Source: Aedoeadaptatus coxii (GTDB lineage: Bacteria > Bacillota > Clostridia > Tissierellales > Peptoniphilaceae). Taken from it: a DNA stretch of 64,000 nucleotides. The DNA is taken from the NCBI RefSeq assembly GCF_001553115.1, contig NZ_KQ960160.1, positions 1 to 64,000 of the forward strand, in the 5' to 3' direction. The notes below the pieces were generated by a model, which ran no database searches, had not been told where the DNA came from, and worked only from the letters and a program-made list of their open reading frames with translations. Below, piece by piece: positions 23,177 through 32,157 of the stretch (positions are counted from its first letter, which is position 1; each line of letters opens with the position of its first letter). A program made the translations under genes and the position numbers.

Positions 23177-24035
23177 ACGAGAAGTCATCGGCGTGCGCTT
23201 TAAACGCCGCGGAAAAGTCTATTATTTCGATCCCGGCGAATGGCGGCCGGAGATAGATCAGGCGGTGATTATCGAAACCTCACGAGGCACGGAATACGGC
23301 TTTACGGCGACAAAATGCCAAGAGGTGGTGGAAGAGGAGATCGTCGGCGAGCTGAAGCCCGTCGTGCGCATCGCCACACAAGAAGACGAGGATCGCTTTA
23401 TTACCAATCGCAACCTCGCCCGTCAGGCACTTTTGGTGTGCGAGGAAAAAGTAAAAGAACACGGGTTGGATATGCGGCTGACTTCCGCGGAATACACCTT
23501 CGATAATTCCAAGCTCCTCTTTTATTTCACCGCGGACGATCGCGTGGATTTCCGCCGCCTGGTGCGAGATTTGGCGTCGGTTTTTAAAACCAGAATTGAA
23601 CTGCGCCAAATCGGCGTACGAGACGAGGCGAAAATCGTCGGCGGCCTCGGGCCCTGTGGCCGTGAATGTTGCTGCGCTTCTTTTTTGACAGATTTTCACC
23701 CCGTCAGCATTAACATGGCGAAAGATCAGGGGCTTTCCCTGAATCCGGAATCCATTAGCGGCATTTGCGGCCGTTTGCTCTGTTGTTTGCGCTACGAACA
23801 GGAAGGCTACGCCGAAAACTTAAAGAAACTTCCCCGCATCGGCAATCGAGTGTATACGCCGGCGGGAAAAGGCGTCGTCGTCAGCCGTTCCACATTAAAG
23901 GCCATGGTGAAAGTAAAAATCGAAGGGGAAGACGGCATCGAATTCCACGTCTTTTCCACCGACGAATTAGGTCGCGGACATTGCGAAAAAGGAGGCTGTG
24001 GCCATGAATGCCACTCCGAAAGTACCAGAACTTGA
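23163..24035 (+). CDS. ricT: RicT (YaaT), PSP1-domain protein of the Y-complex
   Basis: 290 aa. A PSP1 C-terminal domain is followed by a cysteine-rich region GPCGRECCCASFL and CGRLLCCLRYE, which in Bacillus binds an Fe-S cluster as part of the RicA-RicF-RicT complex that assists RNase Y in mRNA maturation. The extra C-terminal cluster CEKGGCGHECH is a short metal-binding-like tail. The start is GTG 23163, overlapping holB by 14 bases. RicA and RicF are not in this window. Confidence 0.85.
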   Translation: MTDTKREVIGVRFKRRGKVYYFDPGEWRPEIDQAVIIETSRGTEYGFTATKCQEVVEEEIVGELKPVVRIATQEDEDRFITNRNLARQALLVCEEKVKEHGLDMRLTSAEYTFDNSKLLFYFTADDRVDFRRLVRDLASVFKTRIELRQIGVRDEAKIVGGLGPCGRECCCASFLTDFHPVSINMAKDQGLSLNPESISGICGRLLCCLRYEQEGYAENLKKLPRIGNRVYTPAGKGVVVSRSTLKAMVKVKIEGEDGIEFHVFSTDELGRGHCEKGGCGHECHSESTRT

Positions 24036-25959
24036 TCCGAAAAAAGCCTACAGGCGAAGTGAATGGCTTTTAATTTTTATCGCCATTTTTCTCATGGATC
24101 ACTTTCCGGGCTTTTTCTTTCAAGATAAAATCCCCCATATCGTCGCCATCGGGCTGCTTTGGGGGATTTATTTTTTATTATTGAAACTCGCCCTCTACTT
24201 GGGGGATCGTTTTTTAGGGAAATGGATCTCTCCCTTGGGCATCGAAGTGGGGCTCGTCATCGCCATCGCCTATTGTATCGACGATGTGCAATCGCAAAGC
24301 AGTTCTCTCGGGCCTTCTGCAGGCCATTGGATCGACACCATTACGGTGGTGGCGACGGCTCTCCTTTGGCTCTTTGCCTTTTGCATGGAAGGGCGGAAAA
24401 GGCGGCCTCTTCTCGCCCTTCCCGGCGTCCTCGCCTTAGGCGTCGTGGTGTTGTCGGCGGTTTTTCCGGGGATCCCCACTCGCGGGGCCATCGCGCAGGC
24501 GAAAAAAGACATTCCCCCGCGCTACGAAGTGGAGACCATTCATTACGGGCCGGGGAAAACGTACGATTTCGGCACCGAAAGTTACAGTCGCTACGTCAAT
24601 GTGCCCAAGCACCAATCGACGCTTCGCGAAAAATATTTCGGCTACACACCCGGTCGCATACCCTACATAGGGGAAATTTACATGCCCAAGGGCAAAATGC
24701 ACGCGCCCCTTCTCGTCTTTGTTCACGGCAATCACAATATGCTGGCGGACAATTACAAAGGCTACGATTACCTCGGCCGCTATTTGGCGGCGCGGGGCAT
24801 AGGCTTTGTCTCCGTGGAGCAATCCCACTATAATGCCTTTTTGCAAAAAGGCTTTAGCGGCGAAAATGACGCCCGCGCTCTGGGGCTTATGGATCATGCA
24901 TCGGTTATATTAAACGATCCCCGACTCGCCAAGCGATTCGACAAAAACCGATTATACTTCGGCGGCCACAGCCGAGGCGGCGAAGCGGCGGCGGTGGCGG
25001 GTGCCCTCGTCGGTCTTACGAAAAACCCGGATACGGGGGAGGCGACGAAAAATCTCCACGCTGCCGGCGTCATTGCCGTGGCGCCTACAGACGGTCAGTA
25101 CAGTCCGGGGGATCGACCCGTGGATTTAAACGTACCCTATCTGTTGATTCAGGGAACCCACGATCAGGACGTGTCCTCTCTCGAAGGAATGGATCAATAC
25201 GTGCGCACCGACGGGGAAAAGATGCAAGTCCTCGTGGGTTACGCCAATCACAGCAAATTCAATACTCAATGGGGGAACCTCGATCGGGAGGGTCTCCTCG
25301 CCGCCACGCTCCACCGAGCGGACATTATGGACGGCAAAGAGCAGGAGCGTTTTTTGGAAGTATTGGCATATGGCTTTATAGAAGACGAGGGACTATTGGA
25401 CAATCCGAAAGAGTATCTTCCCTCCGCTCCCTATTTCATGGCGCGGCAAAAGCCGGGTCTCGTCATTGCCGATTTTGAAGAAGACGCGGAACTCACTACC
25501 GCCACATTAAAAGGCGCCGCCCTTTCCATGGACGGCACCCATACGGAAAAACATTTCCAACCTGCGGGCAGAGGTGGAAACAATCACGTCGCCTATATAC
25601 GGGGTACGCTGACGGCCACCATTCCCCAATCCCTTTCAGGGGACTTTGCCATGGATATAGCGCCGACGGGATCGGTACCGAACATGACCCTTACGCTGGA
25701 AGATAAAAACGGCCAATCGGTAGAAATTCAAGTCGACAAAGAAAATTTCCGCTCGCCTCTGGAGACCATGCTCCTAAAATGGCAACAGCTCGCCGACAAG
25801 ACGGAAAGGAAATCCGCCCTCGTAAGTTATCGCATAGGAGAAAAAACAATAGCCGAAAAAAATCCTCACTTTCATATGAACGATCTTCGTCGCATCGTGC
25901 TGACCACCGACGGGGAAGTGGCGTTGGATAATATGCGAATCGAATCAAAAAATGATTAA
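24004..25959 (+). CDS. Membrane-anchored alpha/beta hydrolase with C-terminal beta domain
   Basis: 651 aa. About five membrane helices (1-165) precede an extracellular alpha/beta hydrolase domain with HGNHN (about 240, oxyanion side), the nucleophile GHSRGGE (Ser about 323), an acid in GTHDQD (about 386) and a His in ANHSKF (about 415). This resembles PET-hydrolase/PAF-acetylhydrolase-like lipases. The last 170 residues (from about 490) look like a carbohydrate-binding-type beta sandwich. ATG 24004 is preceded by AAAAAGGAGG; the gene overlaps ricT by 32 bases. The substrate, possibly a surface lipid or polymer ester, is unknown. Confidence 0.72.
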   Translation: MNATPKVPELDPKKAYRRSEWLLIFIAIFLMDHFPGFFFQDKIPHIVAIGLLWGIYFLLLKLALYLGDRFLGKWISPLGIEVGLVIAIAYCIDDVQSQSSSLGPSAGHWIDTITVVATALLWLFAFCMEGRKRRPLLALPGVLALGVVVLSAVFPGIPTRGAIAQAKKDIPPRYEVETIHYGPGKTYDFGTESYSRYVNVPKHQSTLREKYFGYTPGRIPYIGEIYMPKGKMHAPLLVFVHGNHNMLADNYKGYDYLGRYLAARGIGFVSVEQSHYNAFLQKGFSGENDARALGLMDHASVILNDPRLAKRFDKNRLYFGGHSRGGEAAAVAGALVGLTKNPDTGEATKNLHAAGVIAVAPTDGQYSPGDRPVDLNVPYLLIQGTHDQDVSSLEGMDQYVRTDGEKMQVLVGYANHSKFNTQWGNLDREGLLAATLHRADIMDGKEQERFLEVLAYGFIEDEGLLDNPKEYLPSAPYFMARQKPGLVIADFEEDAELTTATLKGAALSMDGTHTEKHFQPAGRGGNNHVAYIRGTLTATIPQSLSGDFAMDIAPTGSVPNMTLTLEDKNGQSVEIQVDKENFRSPLETMLLKWQQLADKTERKSALVSYRIGEKTIAEKNPHFHMNDLRRIVLTTDGEVALDNMRIESKND

Positions 25960-26012
25960 AAAATTTTTTACGGGGTATGAATGGATTGAAAAGAGTTGTG
26001 GGGGTAAAGTTT

Positions 26013-26276
26013 ATGCACGATACACTTTTAATCAAATCCATAGAGCCCGAAAGTAAAGGCTTCCGAAATGTGTTTTTTCAAATCGGCGATATGCGGACCC
26101 AAGGCGATCGATTATTGGATCTTTTAAACGGATCCGACAGTCCCTATGCGGGGCGTTGTATGTTTCGATTTAACGGCATACGCCTTCAACTGGAAGCGAA
26201 GGAAATTCCCACCGTACTCGCATTTTTATTGGACGCGGGCATGGAAGTGTACAGCGTATACGAACCTTACATTTAA
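26013..26276 (+). CDS. Small conserved-looking protein of unknown function (87 aa)
   Basis: MHDTLLIKSIEPESKGFRNVFFQIGDMRTQGDRLLDLLN...LEAKEIPTVLAFLLDAGMEVYSVYEPYI. The alternating hydrophobic pattern suggests a small alpha/beta ferredoxin-like fold, but I cannot name a family. ATG 26013 has GGGGGT eight bases upstream; a longer frame begins at 25977 (99 aa) and cannot be excluded. It sits between the hydrolase and ferritin genes and may be co-transcribed with either. Confidence 0.6.
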   Translation: MHDTLLIKSIEPESKGFRNVFFQIGDMRTQGDRLLDLLNGSDSPYAGRCMFRFNGIRLQLEAKEIPTVLAFLLDAGMEVYSVYEPYI

Positions 26277-26299
26277 GATAGTCATCAAGGAGGAACATG

Positions 26300-26776
26300 A
26301 TGGACTTAAAAGCAAAATTAAATGAACAACTAAACTTTGAAATCGAATCCGCTTATATTTACATGGCCATGGCCAACTACGTTGAACTCCAAGGCATGCA
26401 CGGTTTCAGCCATTTCTTTACGGCACAAGCTAAAGAAGAAATGGACCACGCCCTTGAATTCTACAAATTTATGCTCGAAATGGAATTCAATCCGGTATAT
26501 GAAGCCATTGCAAAACCGGAAGCTGAATACGGTAACTTCACCGACACCTTTAAAGCCGCATTGGAACACGAAAAAGAAGTATCGAGACGCATTAAAGCTA
26601 TTTACAAAGATGCTTTAGAAGTAGGTTGCCTCGATACCCAACAATTCCTCAATCAATTTATTGCAGAACAACGAGAAGAAGAAGACTCCTTCCGCGACAT
26701 TATCGAACAATTGGAACGCGTTCGCGAAAGCTGGGACGGCCTCTATATTTTGGATGCCAAACTCGGCCAACGGTAA
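26300..26776 (+). CDS. ftnA: Ferritin
   Basis: 158 aa non-heme bacterial ferritin. Ferroxidase ligands are visible: Glu16 (NFEIESAYIYM), Glu47 and His50 (KEEMDHA), Glu in LEHEKEVSRR, and the C-helix EQREEEDSFRDII. It oxidises and stores iron in a 24-subunit shell and protects against iron-driven oxygen damage. Two adjacent ATGs exist; 26300 has better spacing from AAGGAGGA (26287-26294) than 26297. Followed by a strong terminator. Confidence 0.93.
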   Translation: MDLKAKLNEQLNFEIESAYIYMAMANYVELQGMHGFSHFFTAQAKEEMDHALEFYKFMLEMEFNPVYEAIAKPEAEYGNFTDTFKAALEHEKEVSRRIKAIYKDALEVGCLDTQQFLNQFIAEQREEEDSFRDIIEQLERVRESWDGLYILDAKLGQR

Positions 26777-26787
26777 CCGTCAGAATG

Positions 26788-26818
26788 AAAGCCCTGCCTC
26801 GCGGCGGGGCTTTTTTGC
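26788..26818 (+). terminator. Terminator after ferritin
   Basis: AAAGCCCTGCC-TCGC-GGCGGGGCTTTTTT forms a GC-rich hairpin with one wobble and a T-run. Confidence 0.9.
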
Positions 26819-26908
26819 GTGTATTTAAAGATTGAAGTACCCTTAGAACTTTGACAAGATAACCACGACTGAACATTGCATTAAATTTGTTAAAGACTAG
26901 GAGTCCAT

Positions 26909-28090
26909 ATGAAAACTTGTAATCGCTGGCTGATTTTAGCGGCGTGTATTATGATCAACTTGTGCCTCGGCGCGGGCTATGCGTGGAGCGTATTTCAAGG
27001 CCCCTTAGTGGAGCTTTTCGGATTTTCAGCCGCCAAGGCGACGCTGGCCTTTAGCATTTCCTTCGGCATGGGGCCCGTAGGCATGATCCTCTTCGGACCC
27101 ATACTGGATAAGCGGGGGCCCAGACTCATTACTTTTTTAGGCGGCCTTTTATTCGGCCTCGGCTTTATTATGACATCCTTTATGAAAAGCTTGAGCTGGC
27201 TTTACTTAAGCTACGGTTTAATTTCAGGCCTCGGCATCGGCATGGCCTACGGCGCCACCATCGCCACCACCGTCACCCTCTTTCCCGATAAACGCGGCCT
27301 CGCCAGCGGCCTTAACGCGGCGGGCTTCGGCTCCGGTGCCATTGTGTTTGCCCCGGTAGCGGCGAATCTTATTCAACACTACGGTGTTTTGAGCGCCTTC
27401 CGAATCTTGGGCATCGCCATTTTAATTATTATTTGCACATGTTCCCTTATTCTTTCTGTCCCGAAAAAAGAAGGAGGAGAACGCAGGGTATCGGAAAGAG
27501 ACAAGCGCCCGTCGGAAATGCTTCGCACGGCGAGCTTTTGGGTGCTTTGGTTTATTTACATTATGGGAAGCATTAGCGGCATGATGATCATCGGCCACGC
27601 ATCGCCCATTTCACAAGATCACTTAGGCTTTACACTGGCCCTCGTAACGGCCATCGTGAGCATCGTCTCCCTATCCAATACCCTGGGAAGAATTTTATGG
27701 GGCTCCATTTCCGACCGATTCGATCGCTATGCCGTCGTCAGCATGATGTTCGGCGTCTCCACTATCGGGCTGCTCATTATGTTTGCCCACATCCATCCCT
27801 ATGTTTCCGTCGTAGGCGTTATTTTAATCGCCCTTTGCTACGGCGGCTTTCTGGGTATTTTTCCCGGCATTACGGTGGAAAATTTCGGCGAAGCTTTTAA
27901 CGGCACGAATTACGGCTTCATGTTTACCGCCTGCGGCATCGCCGCCGCCGTGGGGCCCGTCCTCGCAGCCTCCGTTAAAGAGGCGAACAACGGGGATTAC
28001 AGCATGGCCTTTTTAGTGGCGGCAGGCCTCAATATAATCGGACTCGCCCTCATGATGATCTTTAGAAAAAAAGCACGGAAAAATGCATAA
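26909..28090 (+). CDS. OFA-family MFS transporter (oxalate/formate antiporter-like)
   Basis: 393 aa with 12 predicted membrane helices. The N-terminus RWLILAACIMINLCLGAGYAWSVF and the loop GPILDKRGPR(LI) match the OFA group of the major facilitator superfamily, whose members carry oxalate, formate, lactate or pyruvate. The second-half repeat motif appears as GSISDRFDRY. Substrate is uncertain. An acid carrier would suit a fermentative anaerobe. AGGAG lies eight bases upstream of the start; a TTGACA (26851) lies upstream without a convincing -10. Confidence 0.8.
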   Translation: MKTCNRWLILAACIMINLCLGAGYAWSVFQGPLVELFGFSAAKATLAFSISFGMGPVGMILFGPILDKRGPRLITFLGGLLFGLGFIMTSFMKSLSWLYLSYGLISGLGIGMAYGATIATTVTLFPDKRGLASGLNAAGFGSGAIVFAPVAANLIQHYGVLSAFRILGIAILIIICTCSLILSVPKKEGGERRVSERDKRPSEMLRTASFWVLWFIYIMGSISGMMIIGHASPISQDHLGFTLALVTAIVSIVSLSNTLGRILWGSISDRFDRYAVVSMMFGVSTIGLLIMFAHIHPYVSVVGVILIALCYGGFLGIFPGITVENFGEAFNGTNYGFMFTACGIAAAVGPVLAASVKEANNGDYSMAFLVAAGLNIIGLALMMIFRKKARKNA

Positions 28091-28123
28091 GAAAAGCCTC
28101 CTTCGTGGGAGGCTTTTTTTATG
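28091..28123. terminator. Bidirectional terminator between OFA transporter and fbp
   Basis: AAAAGCCTCC-TTCG-TGGGAGGCTTTTTTT; the As on the left give a T-run for the minus-strand fbp gene. Confidence 0.88.
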
Positions 28124-28124
28124 A

Positions 28125-30044
28125 TCAGTCGCCGTAGGAATCGGCGAGTGTTTTTAAATCGGCAATTTGATCCATGGCGCGGGCGCCTTCGTCCGTATCT
28201 CTTACTAATCGACGGGTATCGTATTCCGTAATAAATTCCAGAGAGGACGTCATGTCGATATTTTCTCGAATGTAGGTGTCCTCGTGTCGAATGGGCTCGT
28301 GGGTGGCGAGGAGTATGCCGTAGGAATTGGAAATCAGCGTGTAGCCCGCCGTGCCCGTGGTTTTGCGGTAGGCGTGGGCGAAGCCGCCGTCGATGACCAC
28401 GACTTTCCCTCTGGCTTTAATAGGATTTTCCCCCTTTCGCTTTTTTACAGGCGTGTGGCCGTTAATGATTTTTCCGCGCACATCGTCGATGCCGAAGGCC
28501 TTTAAAATGCGATCCGCCACCTCTTCTTTTTCCCTTAAAGGGTAATAGGGGTTCTTGCGCTCTACATGGGTTTCATCCTCGGCGATAAAATAACGTTCGA
28601 AGGTGGTAATCCGCTCTTTGCCGAAAAGAGGCGAATGCTTGCCGCACCAAAGATAGAAGAGGAAGTCCACGTCATCTTCTGTTCGTTCATAAAAAGCGCG
28701 GCGCACTTTTTCGTCCATGGCATCTAAAAGTGCACGTCCTTCCAGAGGTGCACCTAACAGTTTCACCGATTCAAAATGGCCGTCCTCTTTCATGGGGATG
28801 CAGCCGTGGAAGAGGAGATTTCCGTTTTGAATTTTATACATTCTGCCCTTTTCGATCATGGTGCGAATATGGGATTGCAGTTTTTCGCTCGTAAGGAAAC
28901 TTTGGCGAATGCGCTCCGCCACCTCCGACTCTTCTTTCGTAAAGGCGTAGGGATCGCGGGGATCGACTGTGGGAAAATCGCCGTCTAATAGGGAATATTC
29001 CTTTCCTTCTACGGTGACGGTATTGTTTTGAAGATCCAGATTTTCCAGATGGAGCATATTGTTCATGTCGTAAGCGGGATGGCGACGAATAAGTTGTCCT
29101 TCCGCCTTAAATTGTAAAATGGCCATGGCCTTGTGGAGTTTGGCGATGGATTCGTTGACGTGATCGTCGGGGCCGGGGCTTTTGGTAAAAAAAGGCTCCT
29201 TCGCCGTATAATGCTCGGCGTAGCGGAAGAGGGGCAGGAGATTAATACCGTAGCCGTCTTCGATGGTGGAAAGCACATTGTACCGTAAGGCGATACGAAT
29301 GACATTGGCCGCCAAGGCAAAATTTCCGGCGGCGGCGCCGATCCAGGCGATGTCGTGATTGCCCCATTGAATGTCCACTCGATCGTCTCCTGCGAGTTGA
29401 TCCATGATTTTTTCCGCATCTTCCCCGCGGTCGTAAATATCGCCAATAATGTGCACGGTTTCCACCACGTAGCGCACGGAAAGATCGGCCAAATCTTTAA
29501 TGTAACATTCCGCCTCGCCTAGGGCGATCATATTGTCGTAAAGAGAGGCGACGTAGGATTTTTTGTGCCGCGACGCGGAATCTTCCAGGAGCAGGAGATT
29601 TAAAATCTTCTTCCTCGAAGGGGGAAGGGTGCTTTCAATTTGCTCGTGATCGTATTTCGTCGCCACACGCTTCGCCACGACGATTAAATCGGCGAGAGTT
29701 TCTTTTAAAAGTCGGCAGTACCTATCCTCGTCCATTTTTTCCTTGAGATCGGCGAGCTTTTTGTCGGGATAATATAAAATCGTCGCCAGCAGATTTTTAT
29801 CCTCTTCACTTTTTTCGGGGAAGAGCTCGTCGATGTAGCGGCGAAGAACCCCCGATGCGTTGCGAAGCACATGGGTAAAGGCGATGTATTCGCCGTGAAG
29901 ATCGCTTAGAAAATGTTCCGTGGGCTTCGGCAGCTCCAAGGTACTTTCCAGAAGGAGGACTTGGGCAAGGGCTTCGTGGCGGCCGGGGTAGCGATTTTTT
30001 AAGAGAGAAAAATATTTTTTTTCAAAAGAGTTAAAATTGGTCAT
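28125..30044 (-). CDS. fbp: Fructose-1,6-bisphosphatase, class III
   Basis: 639 aa, the size of Firmicute class III enzymes. Metallophosphatase motifs are present in order: SDLHGE, GDIYDRGEDAEKI, WGNHDIAWIGA, and the C-terminal INGHTPVKKRKGE with DGGFAHAYRKTTG. It removes the C1 phosphate of fructose-1,6-bisphosphate for gluconeogenesis. The start ATG 30044 is preceded by GGAGAATG. Promoter elements for it and for the divergent apt gene overlap in 30055-30090. Confidence 0.94.
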   Translation of the reverse strand: MTNFNSFEKKYFSLLKNRYPGRHEALAQVLLLESTLELPKPTEHFLSDLHGEYIAFTHVLRNASGVLRRYIDELFPEKSEEDKNLLATILYYPDKKLADLKEKMDEDRYCRLLKETLADLIVVAKRVATKYDHEQIESTLPPSRKKILNLLLLEDSASRHKKSYVASLYDNMIALGEAECYIKDLADLSVRYVVETVHIIGDIYDRGEDAEKIMDQLAGDDRVDIQWGNHDIAWIGAAAGNFALAANVIRIALRYNVLSTIEDGYGINLLPLFRYAEHYTAKEPFFTKSPGPDDHVNESIAKLHKAMAILQFKAEGQLIRRHPAYDMNNMLHLENLDLQNNTVTVEGKEYSLLDGDFPTVDPRDPYAFTKEESEVAERIRQSFLTSEKLQSHIRTMIEKGRMYKIQNGNLLFHGCIPMKEDGHFESVKLLGAPLEGRALLDAMDEKVRRAFYERTEDDVDFLFYLWCGKHSPLFGKERITTFERYFIAEDETHVERKNPYYPLREKEEVADRILKAFGIDDVRGKIINGHTPVKKRKGENPIKARGKVVVIDGGFAHAYRKTTGTAGYTLISNSYGILLATHEPIRHEDTYIRENIDMTSSLEFITEYDTRRLVRDTDEGARAMDQIADLKTLADSYGD

Positions 30045-30112
30045 GACATTCTCCTATGTGGTTGTATATCATAATAGGGTATACATAAGATGATCAGAAA
30101 GTGAGGTAACCT

Positions 30113-30628
30113 ATGGATCTAAATAAAATGATCAGAAGCATTGAAGATTATCCCGAGAAGGGCGTAACCTTTCGCGATATTACTACCCTTTTAAAAGACG
30201 GCGACGCTTTTAAACAATGTATCGAGGAATTAATTGCCCTGGCTGAGAAAAAAGAAATCGATAAAATCGTGGGCATCGAAGCCCGTGGATTTTTAATCGG
30301 CGCGCCGATGGCCTACGCCATGGGGAAAGGATTTGTTCCCGTCAGAAAGCCCGGCAAGCTCCCCGCCGAAACTGTGGCCACCCACTACGATTTGGAATAC
30401 GGAAGTGATTCCGTTGAAATGCATATCGACGGCATCGAAAAAGGCGAACGCGTCCTGATTGTCGACGATCTTTTGGCCACGGGGGGCACGGGAAAAGCCG
30501 CCGTGCAATTATGTAAAGAAGTGGGCGCAGACGTCGTAGGCTGTCTGTTTTTAATCGAGCTCGACGGACTCGACGGCCGAGACGATATTGGCGTGGAAGT
30601 AGATTCCCTTTTACATTTTCCCGCATAA
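30113..30628 (+). CDS. apt: Adenine phosphoribosyltransferase
   Basis: 171 aa purine-salvage enzyme forming AMP from adenine and PRPP. The PRPP-binding loop VLIVDDLLATGGTGKA and the N-terminal YPEKGVTFRDITTLL are diagnostic, and EARGFLIGAP is intact. GAGGT stands just upstream of ATG 30113. It is divergent from fbp; on the other side lies a tRNA gene on the opposite strand. Confidence 0.96.
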   Translation: MDLNKMIRSIEDYPEKGVTFRDITTLLKDGDAFKQCIEELIALAEKKEIDKIVGIEARGFLIGAPMAYAMGKGFVPVRKPGKLPAETVATHYDLEYGSDSVEMHIDGIEKGERVLIVDDLLATGGTGKAAVQLCKEVGADVVGCLFLIELDGLDGRDDIGVEVDSLLHFPA

Positions 30629-30630
30629 AG

Positions 30631-30651
30631 TAAAAAAGACCCGAAGGTCTT
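30631..30651 (-). terminator. Terminator of the tRNA-Gly transcript
   Basis: On the minus strand AAGACC-TTCG-GGTCTT is followed by TTTTAC, directly after the encoded CCA end. Confidence 0.8.
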
Positions 30652-30724
30652 GGAGCGGGTGAAGGGAATCGAACCCTCGCGATCGGCTTGGGAAGCCGAG
30701 GCTCTGCCACTGAGCTACACCCGC
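30651..30724 (-). tRNA. tRNA-Gly (anticodon CCC)
   Basis: Read on the minus strand: acceptor GCGGGTG pairs with CACCCGC; D stem GCTC/GAGC; anticodon stem TCGGC/GCCGA with loop TTCCCAA (anticodon CCC); T arm GAGGG-TTCGATT-CCCTT; then discriminator T and an encoded CCA. The cloverleaf is complete. Its own terminator follows. Confidence 0.95.
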
Positions 30725-30814
30725 ACAGGTGGCTTTATTTTACGCCTGAGCGGGGACGCTGTCAAGAGGACGGAAATTTTTCCAATAATTTGATAATTAT
30801 TTTTCGATCTTCTA

Positions 30815-30843
30815 TTGTCAAATGGCCTTGATGTGAGTACACT
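30815..30843 (+). promoter_or_regulatory. Promoter of the thl-crt-hbd operon
   Basis: TTGTCA (30815-30820) and TACACT (30838-30843) are 17 bases apart. The resulting leader of about 105 nt contains the perfect hairpin CCGACA-GTT-TGTCGG (30867-30881), a possible operator or mRNA structure. I found no convincing Rex operator here. Confidence 0.5.
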
Positions 30844-30955
30844 ATGACTATAGGAAATCATTTCCACCGACAGTTTGTCGGAATGTTTTCGACACGCGGC
30901 GGTGTGAATTGTCGTGGTGCCATTGACTAATTAACCTTTTAAGGAGGATGAATTC

Positions 30956-32137
30956 ATGAGAAAAGTTGTTATTGCCAGTGCGGTTAGAACACCGGTCGGT
31001 TCTTTCGGCGGCGCTTTTAAAGATGTAAGTGCTGTAGAACTCGGCATTACCGCTACCAAAGAAGCGATTAAACGCGCAGGCATCAAACCTGAAGATATCG
31101 ACGAAGCCGTTATCGGCAATGTTATTCAAGCAGGCCTCGGACAAAATGTGGCACGTCAAATCGTCATCGGCGCCGGCTGCCCCGTTACCCTTCCCGCTAT
31201 GACCATTAATAAAGTTTGCGGATCCGGTTTACGTACAGTTTCTCTCGCCGCACAAATGATTAAAGCGGGGGATGCAGATGTCGTCTTAGCCGGCGGTACG
31301 GAATCCATGTCTCGCGCACCTTTCCTCGTAAACGAAGCACGTTGGGGCGCGCGCATGAACAATAAAGTGTTCGTCGATGCCATGATCAACGACGCCCTTT
31401 GGGATGCATTCAACAATTACCACATGGGTATGACCGCTGAAAATGTAGCGGAAGAATATCACGTAACCCGCGAAGATCAAGATAAAATTGCGGCACGCAG
31501 CCAACAACTTGCATCGAAAGCGCGCAGCGAAGGTCGCTTTAAAGATGAAATCGTGCCTGTAGAAGTTCACGGACGTAAAGGCAAAGTCACCGTCGTGGAA
31601 GAAGACGAATACATTCGCGACGGCGTAACCGAAGAAAGCATTAGCGGCATGAAGCCGGCCTTCAAACGTGACGGCGGTACGGTTACCGCTGCCAACGCAT
31701 CGGGCATTAACGACGGCGCCGCCATGCTCATCGTCATGAGCGAAGAAAAAGCGAAAGAACTCGGCGTCAAACCCTTAGCGACTATCGTAAGCTATGCTTC
31801 CGCCGGCGTGGATCCGAAAATCATGGGTACAGGCCCGATCCCCTCTTCTCAAAAGGCTATGGAAAAAGCCGGATGGGATTTCAGCGAATTGGATCTCGTA
31901 GAAGCCAACGAAGCTTTTGCGGCACAAGCAGGTGCTGTCGTGAAAACCCTGGGTCTCGACATGGATAAAGTGAACGTCAACGGCGGCGCCATCGCCATCG
32001 GCCACCCGGTCGGCGCATCGGGCGCGCGGATTCTCGTCACATTGCTTTATGAAATGGCAAAGCGGGACGCACAAAAAGGTCTCGCCACCCTTTGCATCGG
32101 CGGCGGCCAAGGTACGGCCCTCGTCGTGGAACGGTAA
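30956..32137 (+). CDS. thlA: Acetyl-CoA acetyltransferase (thiolase)
   Basis: 393 aa biosynthetic-type thiolase that condenses two acetyl-CoA to acetoacetyl-CoA. The nucleophilic cysteine is in [11 protein letters not shown] (about Cys88), with the catalytic His in [11 protein letters not shown] (about 349) and second Cys in [10 protein letters not shown] (about 379). AAGGAGG gives a strong start. First gene of thl-crt-hbd, the C4 acyl chain-building steps of butyrate-type fermentation. Confidence 0.96.
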   Translation: MRKVVIASAVRTPVGSFGGAFKDVSAVELGITATKEAIKRAGIKPEDIDEAVIGNVIQAGLGQNVARQIVIGAGCPVTLPAMTINKVCGSGLRTVSLAAQMIKAGDADVVLAGGTESMSRAPFLVNEARWGARMNNKVFVDAMINDALWDAFNNYHMGMTAENVAEEYHVTREDQDKIAARSQQLASKARSEGRFKDEIVPVEVHGRKGKVTVVEEDEYIRDGVTEESISGMKPAFKRDGGTVTAANASGINDGAAMLIVMSEEKAKELGVKPLATIVSYASAGVDPKIMGTGPIPSSQKAMEKAGWDFSELDLVEANEAFAAQAGAVVKTLGLDMDKVNVNGGAIAIGHPVGASGARILVTLLYEMAKRDAQKGLATLCIGGGQGTALVVER

Positions 32138-32157
32138 TTTGAAAACGAGGTATTCTT

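Noticed and set aside
30924-30937. Possible Rex operator TTGACTAATTAACC before thlA
   Set aside because: It lacks the inverted TTGTnAA/TTnACAA symmetry; the match is too weak to claim.
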